From Dyella lipolytica (GTDB taxonomy: Bacteria > Pseudomonadota > Gammaproteobacteria > Xanthomonadales > Rhodanobacteraceae), in contig NZ_BSNQ01000009.1 of assembly GCF_030160075.1 (NCBI RefSeq), positions 430,295 through 494,294 on the forward strand: a stretch of 64,000 nucleotides of DNA, written 5' to 3'. Positions within the stretch are counted from its first letter, which is position 1, and each line of letters starts with the position of its first letter. Made by a program: the position numbers and the translations under genes. Positions 10,245-19,023 of this stretch are shown here, piece by piece. Under the pieces are notes generated by a model. It was not told the DNA's origin, searched no databases, and saw only the letters and a list, made by a program, of their open reading frames with translations.

Positions 10245-11117
10245 ATGCGCATCGTCCATTTCGAGAAGGGAGGTGTCCTCGGAATTGCGGCGGATAGCGG
10301 CTCGGGCTGGCACGGCGTTACGAAGCGCCAGAGTGGATTTCCAGGCACGCTTCCGGAACTGATTGCGCAAGGCGCCGATCTGTTGCGCACAGGCAGAGAT
10401 CTTCTGCTCAAGCACGCCATCGACCTGAGCGCAGTTCGGATACTGCCGCCGGTGCCCAAGCCGCCGAAAATTCTCTGCGTCGGCCTCAACTACGACGATC
10501 ATCTCGAGGAAAGCGGACTCAAAAAGCCGGTCTATCCCGAAATTTTTGGACGGTTCGCGACGAGCCTGATCGCTCACGGTGAGCCGATCCGTCTGCCACG
10601 CGAATCGACCGCGCTCGACTATGAGGCGGAGCTCGCCGTGGTGATCGGTCGGGGAGGACGACGCATCAACCGCGACAGAGCCCTCGATCACGTTGCGGGC
10701 TACTCCCTCTTCAACGACGCGACGATCCGCGATTTTCAACTGCGCACGCCGCAATGGACGATGGGCAAGAATTTCGATGGCACGGGAGCGTTCGGCCCCT
10801 GGCTGGTGACGCCCGATGCGCTGCCGCCGGGGGCTCACGGGTTGCACATCCAAGGTCGTTTGAACGGTCAGGTGATGCAGGACTCGTCTATCGACAAGCT
10901 CATTTTCAGTGTCCCCGCACTGATCGAATTGATCAGCGTCGCGATCAGCCTGGAGCCGGGTGATGTGATCATCACCGGAACACCGGGTGGCGTGGGGGCG
11001 GCACGCAAGCCACCGGTTTACATGCAGCCGGGCGATGTCTTCGAAGTGGAGATCCAGGGGATGGGGGTCTTGAGCAACCCCATCCAGCGCGAGTCACAAG
11101 AGGACGCATCGCGATGA
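10245..11117 (+). CDS. Fumarylacetoacetate hydrolase (FAH) family protein
   Basis: The product has 290 residues. The ATG at 10245 follows GAAGGAG. An N-terminal domain of about 70 residues is followed by the FAH catalytic fold. Visible signatures are KILCVGLNYDDHLEESG, the metal-binding DYEAELAVVIGRGG, GYSLFNDATIRDFQLR, KNFDGTGAFGPWLVT and the C-terminal EPGDVIITGTPGGVG. Members hydrolyse or decarboxylate 2-keto acids with Mg2+ in aromatic, sugar-acid or keto-acid catabolism. It overlaps the next gene by 4 bp (ATGA), so it is translationally coupled to the FAD/Fe-S dehydrogenase, whose 2-keto product it may process. The substrate is not readable from sequence. Confidence 0.88.
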   Translation: MRIVHFEKGGVLGIAADSGSGWHGVTKRQSGFPGTLPELIAQGADLLRTGRDLLLKHAIDLSAVRILPPVPKPPKILCVGLNYDDHLEESGLKKPVYPEIFGRFATSLIAHGEPIRLPRESTALDYEAELAVVIGRGGRRINRDRALDHVAGYSLFNDATIRDFQLRTPQWTMGKNFDGTGAFGPWLVTPDALPPGAHGLHIQGRLNGQVMQDSSIDKLIFSVPALIELISVAISLEPGDVIITGTPGGVGAARKPPVYMQPGDVFEVEIQGMGVLSNPIQRESQEDASR

Positions 11118-14053
11118 GTAAAAAGCTATTTTCTGCGGACGCTGCGCGCATAGGACGAGGCCATGGGCCATCGGAGAGCGATGCAGTCTCTGCCTCTCTG
11201 GTCGACGGGACACCCGGTGACCTGAAGGCCGATCTCATCGCCCTCCTGGGAAAACAGAGCGTCCTTTACAGAGCGATCGATCTGGTGCGGTTTGCCTCCG
11301 ATGCGAGCCCGTATCGACTCATCCCACAAGTTGTTGTGCAACCCCGAACCACCGATGACATCGTCAAGCTCTTCCGCTATTGCCGAGAGAAAGGAAGGCA
11401 CGCGACGCTCCGCGCCGCGGGAACCAGCTTGAACGGTCAATCCCTATCGGACGATCTACTGATCGACGTGCGCCGTCATTGGTACGGCGCCAAAGTGGAG
11501 AACGATGGTTTCCGAGTGCGCGCGCGTCCAGGCATGATCTTGGGACACATCAACGCCATGCTCGCGCGATACGGTCGACGACTCGGACCGGATCCGGCAA
11601 GTTTGAATGCATGCACCGTCGGTGGTGTGATCGCCAACAACTCTGGCGGCATGCGCTGCACCGTCAAAAACGACGCTTATCAGACCGTCTCGGCGATGAC
11701 GTTCGTAACGGCCTCCGGCGCCGTCATCGACACCTCGGCTCCTGATGCAGAAGCGGCATTCGAACGAGCCGAACCGGATCTTGCGAGAGGGCTGCTGGCA
11801 CTTCGCGCAGAGCTGCTTGCCGATCGTGAGCTGACCGAACGCGTGCGACGCAAATATTCGATACGGAATACCCATGGCTACCGGCTCTGCGCGTTGCTCG
11901 ACGGCGAGACGCCACTGGAAATCTTTCGTCGTCTGCTCGTGGGATCGGAGGGTACGCTCGCGTTCGTTGCCGAGGCCGTGATCGGCACCGTGCCTGCTCC
12001 CAACGTGACCAGCGTCGCTTGGATACCTGTCCCCACCATCGACGAGGCGGTGGGCCTTGTGCCCAGCCTCGTCGGTCTCGGCGCCACCGCCGTCGAGTTG
12101 ATGATCGCTCCCGCGCTCACTGCCGCCGGCAACGCTTTCGCGAATACGCCTTGCTATTGGAAAACGCTCGATCCGAATGCCGCGGCCTTGCTCGTGGAGT
12201 TCGGTGCCGAAGACACGCAAGCGCTCGAGGTTTTGCAGAACAAGGTCATCGCGCTGACCGCCAACGCCCATCTACTCCACCCCGTAGAGTTCACGAGCGT
12301 GGAGGAAGCGGTCGAGCTGGCGTGGCACGTGCGCGAGGGACTGCTAGGACTGGTCGGCAAACTGCGTCCGAAGGGCTCGACGCTCATTACCGAAGATGTG
12401 TGCTTTCCGCCGGAACGTCTTGCGCAAGGTGCGAGAGATGTCCAGGCATTGCTCAGCAAGCACGGCTTCATTCCCGGTGTCGCGGGTCACGCAGCGCACG
12501 GCAATCTTCACTTCACGCTGGTGGCGAACTTTAGCAATCCCGAGGATCACGAACGCTACGCGGTCTTCATGAAGGAACTCGTCGAGCTGGTCGTGCGCAA
12601 GCATGACGGTTCGCTCAAGGCCGAGCACGGTACCGGTCTCAACATGGCGCCCTTCGTCGAATCGGAATGGGGCGCAAAGGCCACCGCCATGATGTGGCGA
12701 ATCAAGGAGCTGGCCGATCCCAAAGGTATTCTGGGACCGAACGTGATCCTGACGCGCAATGCAAAACTTCACCTGGAGAATTTGAAATCGGTGCCGCTGA
12801 TCGAAAACGTTACGGATTCCGTGCAATGCATCGAGTGCGGATTTTGCGAACCGGTGTGTCCCAGCCGCAACGTCACCATGACGCCAAGGCAACGGATCGT
12901 GACGAGGCGTGAGATGGCCCGCCAATCGCCTGGATCACCGATGCTTGCCCAGCTGCAGGAGGAGTATCAGTACGACGGCATCGAGACCTGCGCCGGCGAT
13001 GGTACCTGCGCCATTCCCTGTCCGATCGGCATCAACACCGGTGCGCTGATTCGCGAATTCCGTGCGATGGAAACCACGTCGACGGCCGACAACGTCGCGC
13101 TGCGACTCGCCAAGAACTGGAGCACGGTCGAGACGCTAGCCCGCGTTGGCCTGTCCGCCACACATGCCTTCTCCACGGTATTCGGATACAAGCCGCTGAA
13201 GGCCTTGACCGGCGTTGCGCGAGCCGTCGCGAGTCCGGATCTGATACCTAGTGTGCCGGGCCCTATGCCTCGGGCAGCTCGGGCTCTGCCGTCGACCGAA
13301 AAGAATGGCGCCGCCGCCGTCTACTTTCCCGCCTGCATCAACCGGATGTTTGGCCGCGATCCGGACAGTCCGGCTTCGCCTTCCTTGCCGGAGATGTTCG
13401 TCACTCTGTCCGAGCGCGCCGGAAAGCCGTTGTGGATACCGCCTGACGTCGTCGGTCTATGTTGTTCCTCCCCTTGGAAGTCGAAAGGCTATCCCAAGGG
13501 TCACGAATTCATGGCGAAATCCGTCGCCGACGCCATGCTGCGATGGAGCGACGATGGCAAGATTCCGATCGTCGTCGATGCGGCATCGTGCACGCTCGCT
13601 CTGAGCCAGGATATTGCCTCGTTACTCGATGCCGAGACCAAGGCCAAGTACGAGAGTCTGAGCATCATCGACTCGATTGCGTGGTGTCGCGACCTACTTC
13701 CGACGTTGACGATCCGACGGAAACTTGGGCGTATCGCCGTGCATCCAACCTGCTCCATCACGCATCTGGAATTGGCGAAGACGCTCAAGCAAATCGCGAC
13801 GCATTTGGCCGACGATGTCGAGGTGCCGATCGGCACAACCTGCTGCGGGACGGCCGGTGATAGAGGCCTTCTCCATCCCGAACTCGTCGTCTCGTCGACC
13901 CGCGAGGTCAAAGCCGTTCTGGATGCTCACCCGGCCGAAGCCTACATTTCGGCGAACCGAACCTGTGAGATGGGCCTTCGACATGCGACCGGGCGACCGT
14001 ATGAGTCGTTTGTCTTTCTGCTTGAAGAATTGAGTCGTCCGGAGACGCACTAA
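11114..14053 (+). CDS. FAD-binding and Fe-S-binding 2-hydroxyacid dehydrogenase (Dld-II type)
   Basis: The product has 979 residues in three parts. Residues about 40-220 form the PCMH-type FAD domain (QPRTTDDIVKLFRYCREK, AAGTSLNGQSLSDD, GGVIANNSGGM). Residues about 230-540 form the FAD-oxidase C-terminal domain (VAGHAAHGNLHFTLV, EHGTGLNMAPF). The C-terminal half is Fe-S-binding: C572-C575-C578-C582 and C626/C632/C636 bind two clusters, followed by CCG-type Cys clusters (VGLCCSSPW, GTTCCGTAGD). This matches quinone-linked D-lactate dehydrogenases of the Pseudomonas Dld-II kind and related D-2-hydroxyglutarate dehydrogenases. Electrons probably pass to quinone or an electron carrier. It is coupled to the FAH gene by overlap, and an enoyl-CoA hydratase homologue follows 49 bp on. 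The exact substrate is uncertain. Confidence 0.88.
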   Translation: MSKKLFSADAARIGRGHGPSESDAVSASLVDGTPGDLKADLIALLGKQSVLYRAIDLVRFASDASPYRLIPQVVVQPRTTDDIVKLFRYCREKGRHATLRAAGTSLNGQSLSDDLLIDVRRHWYGAKVENDGFRVRARPGMILGHINAMLARYGRRLGPDPASLNACTVGGVIANNSGGMRCTVKNDAYQTVSAMTFVTASGAVIDTSAPDAEAAFERAEPDLARGLLALRAELLADRELTERVRRKYSIRNTHGYRLCALLDGETPLEIFRRLLVGSEGTLAFVAEAVIGTVPAPNVTSVAWIPVPTIDEAVGLVPSLVGLGATAVELMIAPALTAAGNAFANTPCYWKTLDPNAAALLVEFGAEDTQALEVLQNKVIALTANAHLLHPVEFTSVEEAVELAWHVREGLLGLVGKLRPKGSTLITEDVCFPPERLAQGARDVQALLSKHGFIPGVAGHAAHGNLHFTLVANFSNPEDHERYAVFMKELVELVVRKHDGSLKAEHGTGLNMAPFVESEWGAKATAMMWRIKELADPKGILGPNVILTRNAKLHLENLKSVPLIENVTDSVQCIECGFCEPVCPSRNVTMTPRQRIVTRREMARQSPGSPMLAQLQEEYQYDGIETCAGDGTCAIPCPIGINTGALIREFRAMETTSTADNVALRLAKNWSTVETLARVGLSATHAFSTVFGYKPLKALTGVARAVASPDLIPSVPGPMPRAARALPSTEKNGAAAVYFPACINRMFGRDPDSPASPSLPEMFVTLSERAGKPLWIPPDVVGLCCSSPWKSKGYPKGHEFMAKSVADAMLRWSDDGKIPIVVDAASCTLALSQDIASLLDAETKAKYESLSIIDSIAWCRDLLPTLTIRRKLGRIAVHPTCSITHLELAKTLKQIATHLADDVEVPIGTTCCGTAGDRGLLHPELVVSSTREVKAVLDAHPAEAYISANRTCEMGLRHATGRPYESFVFLLEELSRPETH

Positions 14054-14102
14054 CGGATGACCGCAAGCTCGCCGAGACGATGACCGACAAGGATCCGCTC
14101 CC

Positions 14103-14936
14103 ATGCCATTTTCTGACTATCAATGTTTGAAGCTCGCCATCGATTCCGGAGTTGCGTTTGTCAGCATTAATCACCCGCCGATAAATCTTCTCGATGAAGT
14201 TCTGTCGCCGGAGTTGGACAAACTTGGCAGAGAGCTGGAAACCGATGACAGCGTCCGGGTGGTCGTCTTGCAGAGCGCTCTTCCTGATTTCTTCATAGCC
14301 CACTCTGGATTGGGCCGGGTTGGAGCCGCTTCGAAATTGGTGTCCCATACGCGCAGCTTTCGTCTTACACAGATGATCGGCGAGCGGTTCAGGAACATGC
14401 CCAAGGTAACCATCGCCAAAATCGAAGGACGATGCCGGGGCGGCGGGAGTGAGATCGCGCTGGCTGCGGACATGTGCTTTGCTGCCATAGGTAAAGCGAT
14501 CTTCGGCCATCCAGAGGTCGCGGTTGGACTCGTTCCGGGCGGCGGTGCCACGCAACGATTGCCACGCGTCATGGGGCGCGCACGCGCCTTGGAAGTGCTC
14601 TTAAGTTGCAATGACTTCTCGGCGGAGCTGGCAGAGCGTTACGGCTATATCAATCGAGCGCTGCCGGCGGACGAGTTGACGCCCTTTGTCGAGAAACTGG
14701 CTTACCGCATCGCCTCATTTCCGGCGCATACCATCGCCCACGTCAAGGCGGCCGTGGATATCGGAGCATTCGGCTCATTGGCAGAGGGGCTTCTGGTGGA
14801 AGCCCATGAATCCGATTTGAGTGTCGCCAGCGAGGTGTCGCAAGCGCGCGTGAAGGAAGCATTGAAGGTCGGCGCCGAAACGTATGCAGGCGAGTTGGAG
14901 ATGGACTTTCTAGAGAGACTCACCCCGGCAAGATAG
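14103..14936 (+). CDS. Enoyl-CoA hydratase/isomerase family protein
   Basis: The product has 277 residues with the crotonase fold. The N-terminal strand is VAFVSINHPPINLLDEV. The CoA-binding/oxyanion region is IAKIEGRCRGGGSEIALAADMCFAA (near residue 100), and FGHPEVAVGLVPGGGATQRLPRVMGRARALE follows. The usual first catalytic Glu position near the VPGGG loop is not the hydratase Glu-Glu pair, so the reaction may differ from simple hydration. It lacks a strong ribosome-binding site at the ATG (14103), but it is third in the same direction as the FAH and dehydrogenase genes and a terminator follows directly. It probably belongs to the same catabolic unit. Confidence 0.8.
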   Translation: MPFSDYQCLKLAIDSGVAFVSINHPPINLLDEVLSPELDKLGRELETDDSVRVVVLQSALPDFFIAHSGLGRVGAASKLVSHTRSFRLTQMIGERFRNMPKVTIAKIEGRCRGGGSEIALAADMCFAAIGKAIFGHPEVAVGLVPGGGATQRLPRVMGRARALEVLLSCNDFSAELAERYGYINRALPADELTPFVEKLAYRIASFPAHTIAHVKAAVDIGAFGSLAEGLLVEAHESDLSVASEVSQARVKEALKVGAETYAGELEMDFLERLTPAR

Positions 14937-14959
14937 CCCGCGACTGAATCAAAAAGAAA

Positions 14960-14981
14960 AGCCCCGCGCATGCGCGGGGCT
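14960..14981. terminator. Bidirectional terminator between convergent genes
   Basis: A perfect stem (AGCCCCGCGCA / TGCGCGGGGCT) is flanked by AAAAAGAAAA on one side and TCATTTATTT on the other. It serves the plus-strand operon ending at 14936 and the minus-strand nrdJb gene ending at 15014. Confidence 0.85.
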
Positions 14982-15013
14982 CATTTATTTCTCTTGCACT
15001 TGAGCTACCAGGC

Positions 15014-15742
15014 TCAGCCGCACTTGCTATAGCCGCAGTTGAGGCAGGTCTGGCACCCGTCCATCAGCACCAGCGCCTTGGTGTTGCACTTGGCGCACAG
15101 CGTCGCCCCGGGCGGAAAGCCGGCGGAATCGTTGGTGTCGGCGTCGGTGGGGCTCAGCTCAGTTTTTTTTTGCGTGGCGTTTTCGTAGGCCGCGCGCTTC
15201 TCGGCGATGAGTGCACGCTGGCTGTCGCTCATCTCGGGATCGTGGATCAGGCCGATATTCTTCATGTGTTGCTCGATCACCGCGCCGATCTCGGCGACGA
15301 TGCTGGGCATGTAGACGCCGCCGGCCTTGAAGTAGCCGCCGCGGGGGTCGAACACGGCCTTCATCTCTTCGACCAGGAAGGTGACGTCGCCGCCTTTGCG
15401 GAACACGGCGGAGAGAATGCGGGTGAGCGCCACGATCCACTGGAAGTGGTCCATGTTCTTCGAGTTGATGAAGATCTCGAAGGGGCGGCGCTGTTCATAC
15501 TTGGTGCCGGCGTTGAGCACGATGTCGTTGATGGTGACGTACAGGGCGTGTTCGAACAGCGGCGATTTGATCTTGAAGGTGGAGCCGATCAGCGTCTCGG
15601 GACGCTCCAGGCTCTCGTGCATCTGGATGACTTCGGCGACCTGGGGCTCTTTGGCCTCGGCGACGGGTGCGGCGGCAGCGGCTTTGTCCTCGGGCTTGAC
15701 GACCTCGTAGCCCTTGATCTTCTTTTCGATCTTGATCGTCAT
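15014..15742 (-). CDS. nrdJb: Class II ribonucleotide reductase, small C-terminal subunit NrdJb
   Basis: The product has 242 residues. After a low-complexity Ala/Glu linker it carries the TSCPD-type region found at the C-terminus of B12-dependent reductases (INDIVLNAGTKYEQRRPFEIFINSK). The end is Cys-rich: CAKCNTKALVLMDGCQTCLNCGYSKCG, with at least three CxxC pairs, the redox-active tail that re-reduces the active-site cysteines of NrdJa. In Pseudomonas aeruginosa the same split into NrdJa and NrdJb occurs and both are needed for activity. The ATG at 15742 has AGGAA upstream. Unusually, a histone gene and a terminator lie between this gene and nrdJa, so it needs its own promoter or read-through. 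Confidence 0.85.
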   Translation of the reverse strand: MTIKIEKKIKGYEVVKPEDKAAAAAPVAEAKEPQVAEVIQMHESLERPETLIGSTFKIKSPLFEHALYVTINDIVLNAGTKYEQRRPFEIFINSKNMDHFQWIVALTRILSAVFRKGGDVTFLVEEMKAVFDPRGGYFKAGGVYMPSIVAEIGAVIEQHMKNIGLIHDPEMSDSQRALIAEKRAAYENATQKKTELSPTDADTNDSAGFPPGATLCAKCNTKALVLMDGCQTCLNCGYSKCG

Positions 15743-15840
15743 GTGCAGCGTTCCTGATGTGTGGCGGTGCGCGATGTTGTTTGATTGCCTAGGTTCGGCT
15801 TATCGCACTGGGTGGATGGCACTGACAAACATGATGGCTA

Positions 15841-15885
15841 GTGCGGCCCCTCACCCCGGCCCTCTCCCCGAAGGGGCGAGGGAGC
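15841..15885. repeat. CCCTCACCCC..CCTCTCCCC-type palindromic repeat
   Basis: The unit reads CCCCTCACCCCGGCCCTCTCC, then CCGAAGGGG and CGAGGGAG, and folds as a short hairpin around GAA. Two related copies in inverted orientation lie at 61926-62060. It sits between nrdJb and the histone terminator. Confidence 0.6.
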
Positions 15886-15891
15886 AAAACT

Positions 15892-15926
15892 AAAAAACAT
15901 CCGGCCCGGCGCGAACCGGGCCGGAT
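15892..15926 (-). terminator. Strong terminator after the histone-like gene
   Basis: An 11-bp stem, ATCCGGCCCGG (15899-15909) with CCGGGCCGGAT (15916-15926), is followed on the minus strand by a run of six T. It starts 11 bp past the stop of the histone-like gene. Confidence 0.85.
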
Positions 15927-15936
15927 GGGGTGTTGC

Positions 15937-16428
15937 TTACTTCTTGCGGGCGGACTTCTTGGCGACGCGCTTGGTCGCCTTACGACCGGCCTTCTTGCTG
16001 GCAGTGGACCTCTTTACCGCTTTCTTGGCGGTTTTCTTGCTAGCGGCTTTTTTCGCCGTCTTCTTACCGGCGGCCTTACGGGCCGTCTTTTTGCTGCTGA
16101 CCTTCTTTGCAGCTTTGCGGGCCGTCTTCTTCACGGCCTTGCTGGCTTTCTTGGTCGCCTTCTTGGCAGCCTTCTTGGCAGTCTTCTTCACCGCTTTCTT
16201 GGCAGCGCCCTTCTTGGCGGCTTTCTTGGTCGCCTTCTTGGCGCCGGCCTTCTTCACCGCTTTCTTGGCGGCTTTCTTGGCGGCGGGTGCAGCTTTCTTG
16301 GCAGCTGCTTTCTTGGCTTTCTTGCGACGTGCCTTCTTCGGCGCAGCGGGTGCCGCTTCGGTCGAAACCGGTGCGGCCGGTGCGATCAGATCGTCGTGAT
16401 GGACTTCGAACTCGGTATCGATGGACAT
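15937..16428 (-). CDS. H1-like Lys/Ala-rich histone-like DNA-binding protein
   Basis: The product has 163 residues. About 35 mixed, partly acidic N-terminal residues (MSIDTEFEVHHDDLIAPAAP) are followed by a tail made almost wholly of Lys and Ala with some Arg, Gly, Thr and Ser (AAKKA, KKAVKK, KKATKK units). Such tails resemble eukaryotic H1 and the bacterial AlgP/BpH1 proteins, which bind and compact DNA without sequence specificity. The ATG at 16428 follows GGAGGGG. It lies 98 bp downstream of nrdJa in the same direction and ends at a strong terminator. Repeat number in such genes varies between strains. Confidence 0.88.
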   Translation of the reverse strand: MSIDTEFEVHHDDLIAPAAPVSTEAAPAAPKKARRKKAKKAAAKKAAPAAKKAAKKAVKKAGAKKATKKAAKKGAAKKAVKKTAKKAAKKATKKASKAVKKTARKAAKKVSSKKTARKAAGKKTAKKAASKKTAKKAVKRSTASKKAGRKATKRVAKKSARKK

Positions 16429-16526
16429 GCGGGTATTCCCCTCCGGACGTTTGTTATGGAACTAGCGTTGAGTTTATTACGGTGTGTGTGCGGAAACGTA
16501 GCGCGAATTTGCGTTACATGCCACAA

Positions 16527-18674
16527 CTAGAACTTGCCGTAATAACCTTCCTTCAAGGCATCGAACAAATTGGCGGCTGTATGCATCTCGCCGTCGTACT
16601 CCACTTCTTCGTTGCCTTTCAGTTCCACAACACTACCGTCCTCCAATTCGAAGCGGTAGAGGGTGCTCTCAAGATCGGCTTCTTTTACGAGCACGCCCTG
16701 GAATGCCGCGGGGTTGAAGCGGAACGTGGTGCAGCCCTTGAGACCCTGTTTATAGGCGTAGAAGTAGATGTCTTTGAAATCTTCGTACGGGTAATCGGTA
16801 GGTACGTTGGCGGTTTTGGAGATGGACGAATCCACCCATAGCTGCGAGGCGGCCTGGATGTCGACATGCTCTTTGGGGGAGATGTCGTCGGCCGCGACGA
16901 AGTATTCGGGCAGCTTGGTCTTGGGGTCATCGCTGAACGGCAGCGCTTCGGCGTTGATCAAGGCGCGGTAGGCGAGCAGCTCGAAGCTGTACACCTCCAC
17001 TTTCTCCTTGGTCTTGCGGCCTTCGCGGATGACATTGCGCGAATAGTGGTGGGCGAAGCTGGGCTCGATGCCGTTGCTGGCGTTGTTGGCCAGCGACAGA
17101 GAGATGGTGCCGGTGGGCGCAATGGAGCTGTGGTGGGTGAAGCGTGCGCCGACTTCGGCCAGCTCTTTGACCAGATTCGGCGCCACGCTGGCGACGCGCT
17201 GCATGTAGCGGCTGTATTTGGCGTGCAGCACGCGGCCGGGAATCAGATCGCCGATCTTGTAGCCGTCCTCGACCATTTCCGGACGCTTGCGCAGCATGTC
17301 GCCGGTGACGGTGTAGTTCTTGGTGAGCACCGGGGCCGGACCTTTTTCCTTGGCCAGATCCAGCGCCATCTCCCAACCGGCCACGGCCATTTCACGCGAC
17401 ACGTCTTCGGTGAAGGCCACCGCTTCGGCGCCGCCGTAACGCATCTTGAGCATGGTGAGCGTGCTGCCCAGCCCCAAGAAGCCCATGCCATGACGACGCT
17501 TGGAGAGGATTTCGTTGCGCTGCTGCTCCAGCGGCAGGCCGTTGATCTCCACCACGTTGTCGAGCATGCGGGTGAAGATCTTCACCACTTCGCGGTATTC
17601 GTCCCAGTCGAAGCGGGCCTTGGGGCCGAAGGGATCGCGCACGAAGGTGGTGAGGTTGATCGAGCCGAGCAGGCAGGAGCCGTAGGGCGGCAACGGTTGC
17701 TCACCGCACGGGTTGGTCGCGCGGATGTGCTCGCACCACCAGTTGTTGTTCATCTCATTGACCTTGTCGATGAGGATGAACCCGGGCTCGGCGTAGTCGT
17801 ACGTCGAGACCATGATCATGTCCCACAGATGCCGCGCACGGATGTGGCCGTAGATCTTGCAGGCGACCAGGCCGTCTTCGCGCTCGACATAGTTTTCGTG
17901 TGTGGGCCATTCGCGCCACACGACCGTGGCGGGGTCGTTGAGGTCGGTGTCGTCCTTTTCTTTGACGTGCACCGGGAAGACCAGCGGCCAGTCCTGATCG
18001 TGTTCCACGGCCTGCATGAAGCCGTCGGTGATCAGCAGCGACAAGTTGAATTGGCGCAGGCGACCGTTTTCGCGCTTGGCGCGGATGAATTCCTTGACGT
18101 CGGGATGGCTGACATCGAACGTGCCCATCTGCGCACCGCGACGACCGCCGGCGGACGACACGGTGAAGCACATCTTGTCGTAGATATCCATGAAGGACAG
18201 CGGACCGCTGGTGTAGGCGCCCGCACCCGACACGTATGCGCCGCGCGGGCGCAGCGTGCTGAACTCGTAACCGATGCCGCAGCCGGCCTTCAGCGTGAGG
18301 CCCGCTTCATGCACCTTGTTCAGGATGTCATCCATCGAATCGCGGATGGTGCCGGACACGGTGCAGTTGATGGTGGAGGTAGCGGGCTTGTGTTCCAGCG
18401 CGCCGGCATTCGACGTAATGCGGCCGGCGGGAATCGCACCGCGGCGCAGCGCCCATAGGAATCGTTCGAACCATTGTTCGCGCAGTTCCGGCGTGGCTTC
18501 TACATCCGACAGTGCACGCGCGACACGTTGCCAGGTGGCGTCGATGGTGGCGTCCACCGGCTCGCCCGTCTTGGTGCGCAGGCGGTATTTTTTGTCCCAG
18601 ATGTCCTGCGAAGCAGGCTGCAGTGGAATGGCAGCGGCATCGCGACTCGTGGTTGTTGCACGCAAGGTGCTCAT
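16527..18674 (-). CDS. nrdJa: Adenosylcobalamin-dependent (class II) ribonucleotide reductase, large subunit NrdJa
   Basis: The product has 715 residues from the ATG at 18674 (GGAGG and AGGAAG upstream); a GTG frame to 18704 is less likely. It reduces ribonucleotides to deoxyribonucleotides using adenosylcobalamin as radical source, independent of oxygen. Visible signatures are CTVSGTIRDSMDDIL, LKAGCGIGYEFS, SSAGGRRGAQMGTFDVSHPD, the active-site NPCGEQPLPPYGSCLLGSINL (near residue 320) and APTGTISLSLANNASNGIEP. The length matches P. aeruginosa NrdJa, with the TSCPD/Cys-rich tail as a separate gene (nrdJb, 15014-15742). Upstream palindromes resemble NrdR boxes, which suggests repression by NrdR when dATP is high. 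Confidence 0.92.
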   Translation of the reverse strand: MSTLRATTTSRDAAAIPLQPASQDIWDKKYRLRTKTGEPVDATIDATWQRVARALSDVEATPELREQWFERFLWALRRGAIPAGRITSNAGALEHKPATSTINCTVSGTIRDSMDDILNKVHEAGLTLKAGCGIGYEFSTLRPRGAYVSGAGAYTSGPLSFMDIYDKMCFTVSSAGGRRGAQMGTFDVSHPDVKEFIRAKRENGRLRQFNLSLLITDGFMQAVEHDQDWPLVFPVHVKEKDDTDLNDPATVVWREWPTHENYVEREDGLVACKIYGHIRARHLWDMIMVSTYDYAEPGFILIDKVNEMNNNWWCEHIRATNPCGEQPLPPYGSCLLGSINLTTFVRDPFGPKARFDWDEYREVVKIFTRMLDNVVEINGLPLEQQRNEILSKRRHGMGFLGLGSTLTMLKMRYGGAEAVAFTEDVSREMAVAGWEMALDLAKEKGPAPVLTKNYTVTGDMLRKRPEMVEDGYKIGDLIPGRVLHAKYSRYMQRVASVAPNLVKELAEVGARFTHHSSIAPTGTISLSLANNASNGIEPSFAHHYSRNVIREGRKTKEKVEVYSFELLAYRALINAEALPFSDDPKTKLPEYFVAADDISPKEHVDIQAASQLWVDSSISKTANVPTDYPYEDFKDIYFYAYKQGLKGCTTFRFNPAAFQGVLVKEADLESTLYRFELEDGSVVELKGNEEVEYDGEMHTAANLFDALKEGYYGKF

Positions 18675-18845
18675 CGGCTTCCTGACCTCCCGGTATGGCC
18701 TCACGGCCCCGTTGGTTTCTTATATGAGTGATGGTGTCAGTCGACCGGAAACAAACCGGTCTGCCTGGTTCACGCCCCGCGCGTGAGGCCAGGCCTGGCA
18801 TGACTTTGCGAACAGCGGCAGCCCCTCCTGACGATATCCACATGG

Positions 18846-18893
18846 GTACCAGTAATGGGTAATCAACCGGTACCTGCACACAACATGTTGTGG
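18846..18893 (-). promoter_or_regulatory. Tandem NrdR-box-like palindromes upstream of nrdJa
   Basis: Box 1 at 18878-18893 reads ACACAACATGTTGTGG and matches the NrdR-box consensus (acaCwAtATaTwGtgt) at 13 of 16 positions, with perfect dyad symmetry in ACAACATGTTGT. Box 2 at 18846-18861 (minus strand TACCCATTACTGGTAC) is weak but also dyad-symmetric. Their centres are 32 bp apart, the usual spacing of paired NrdR boxes. The divergent degP-like gene starts 130 bp on the other side. Confidence 0.6.
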
Positions 18894-19023
18894 TTGCGAA
18901 CGTGGAGGGAACGTTACCCCCGCGACCGGTCGATGTAAAGTGCTAACTGCGTCTCAGTTGTCGGGAACCGCTCGCCTGAGGCCGAGTCGAATAAACCAAT
19001 TTCATCGCCGACCAGGAGACCTC

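Noticed and set aside
16866-18458. 530-codon open frame opposite nrdJa
   Set aside because: Shadow frame from high-GC codon bias; nrdJa on the minus strand has all reductase motifs.
18675-18880. Possible cobalamin riboswitch in the nrdJa leader
   Set aside because: A CCAGGCAGACC segment recalls the B12 box, but the conserved GGGAA, GGTGAAAATCC and GCCCCCGCAACTGT elements are absent. A covariance-model search for the cobalamin family would settle it.
18908-18934. Sigma-E-type promoter for the degQ-like gene
   Set aside because: GGAACGTT fits a -35 loosely, but the only GTCGAT-like -10 is at too short a spacing.
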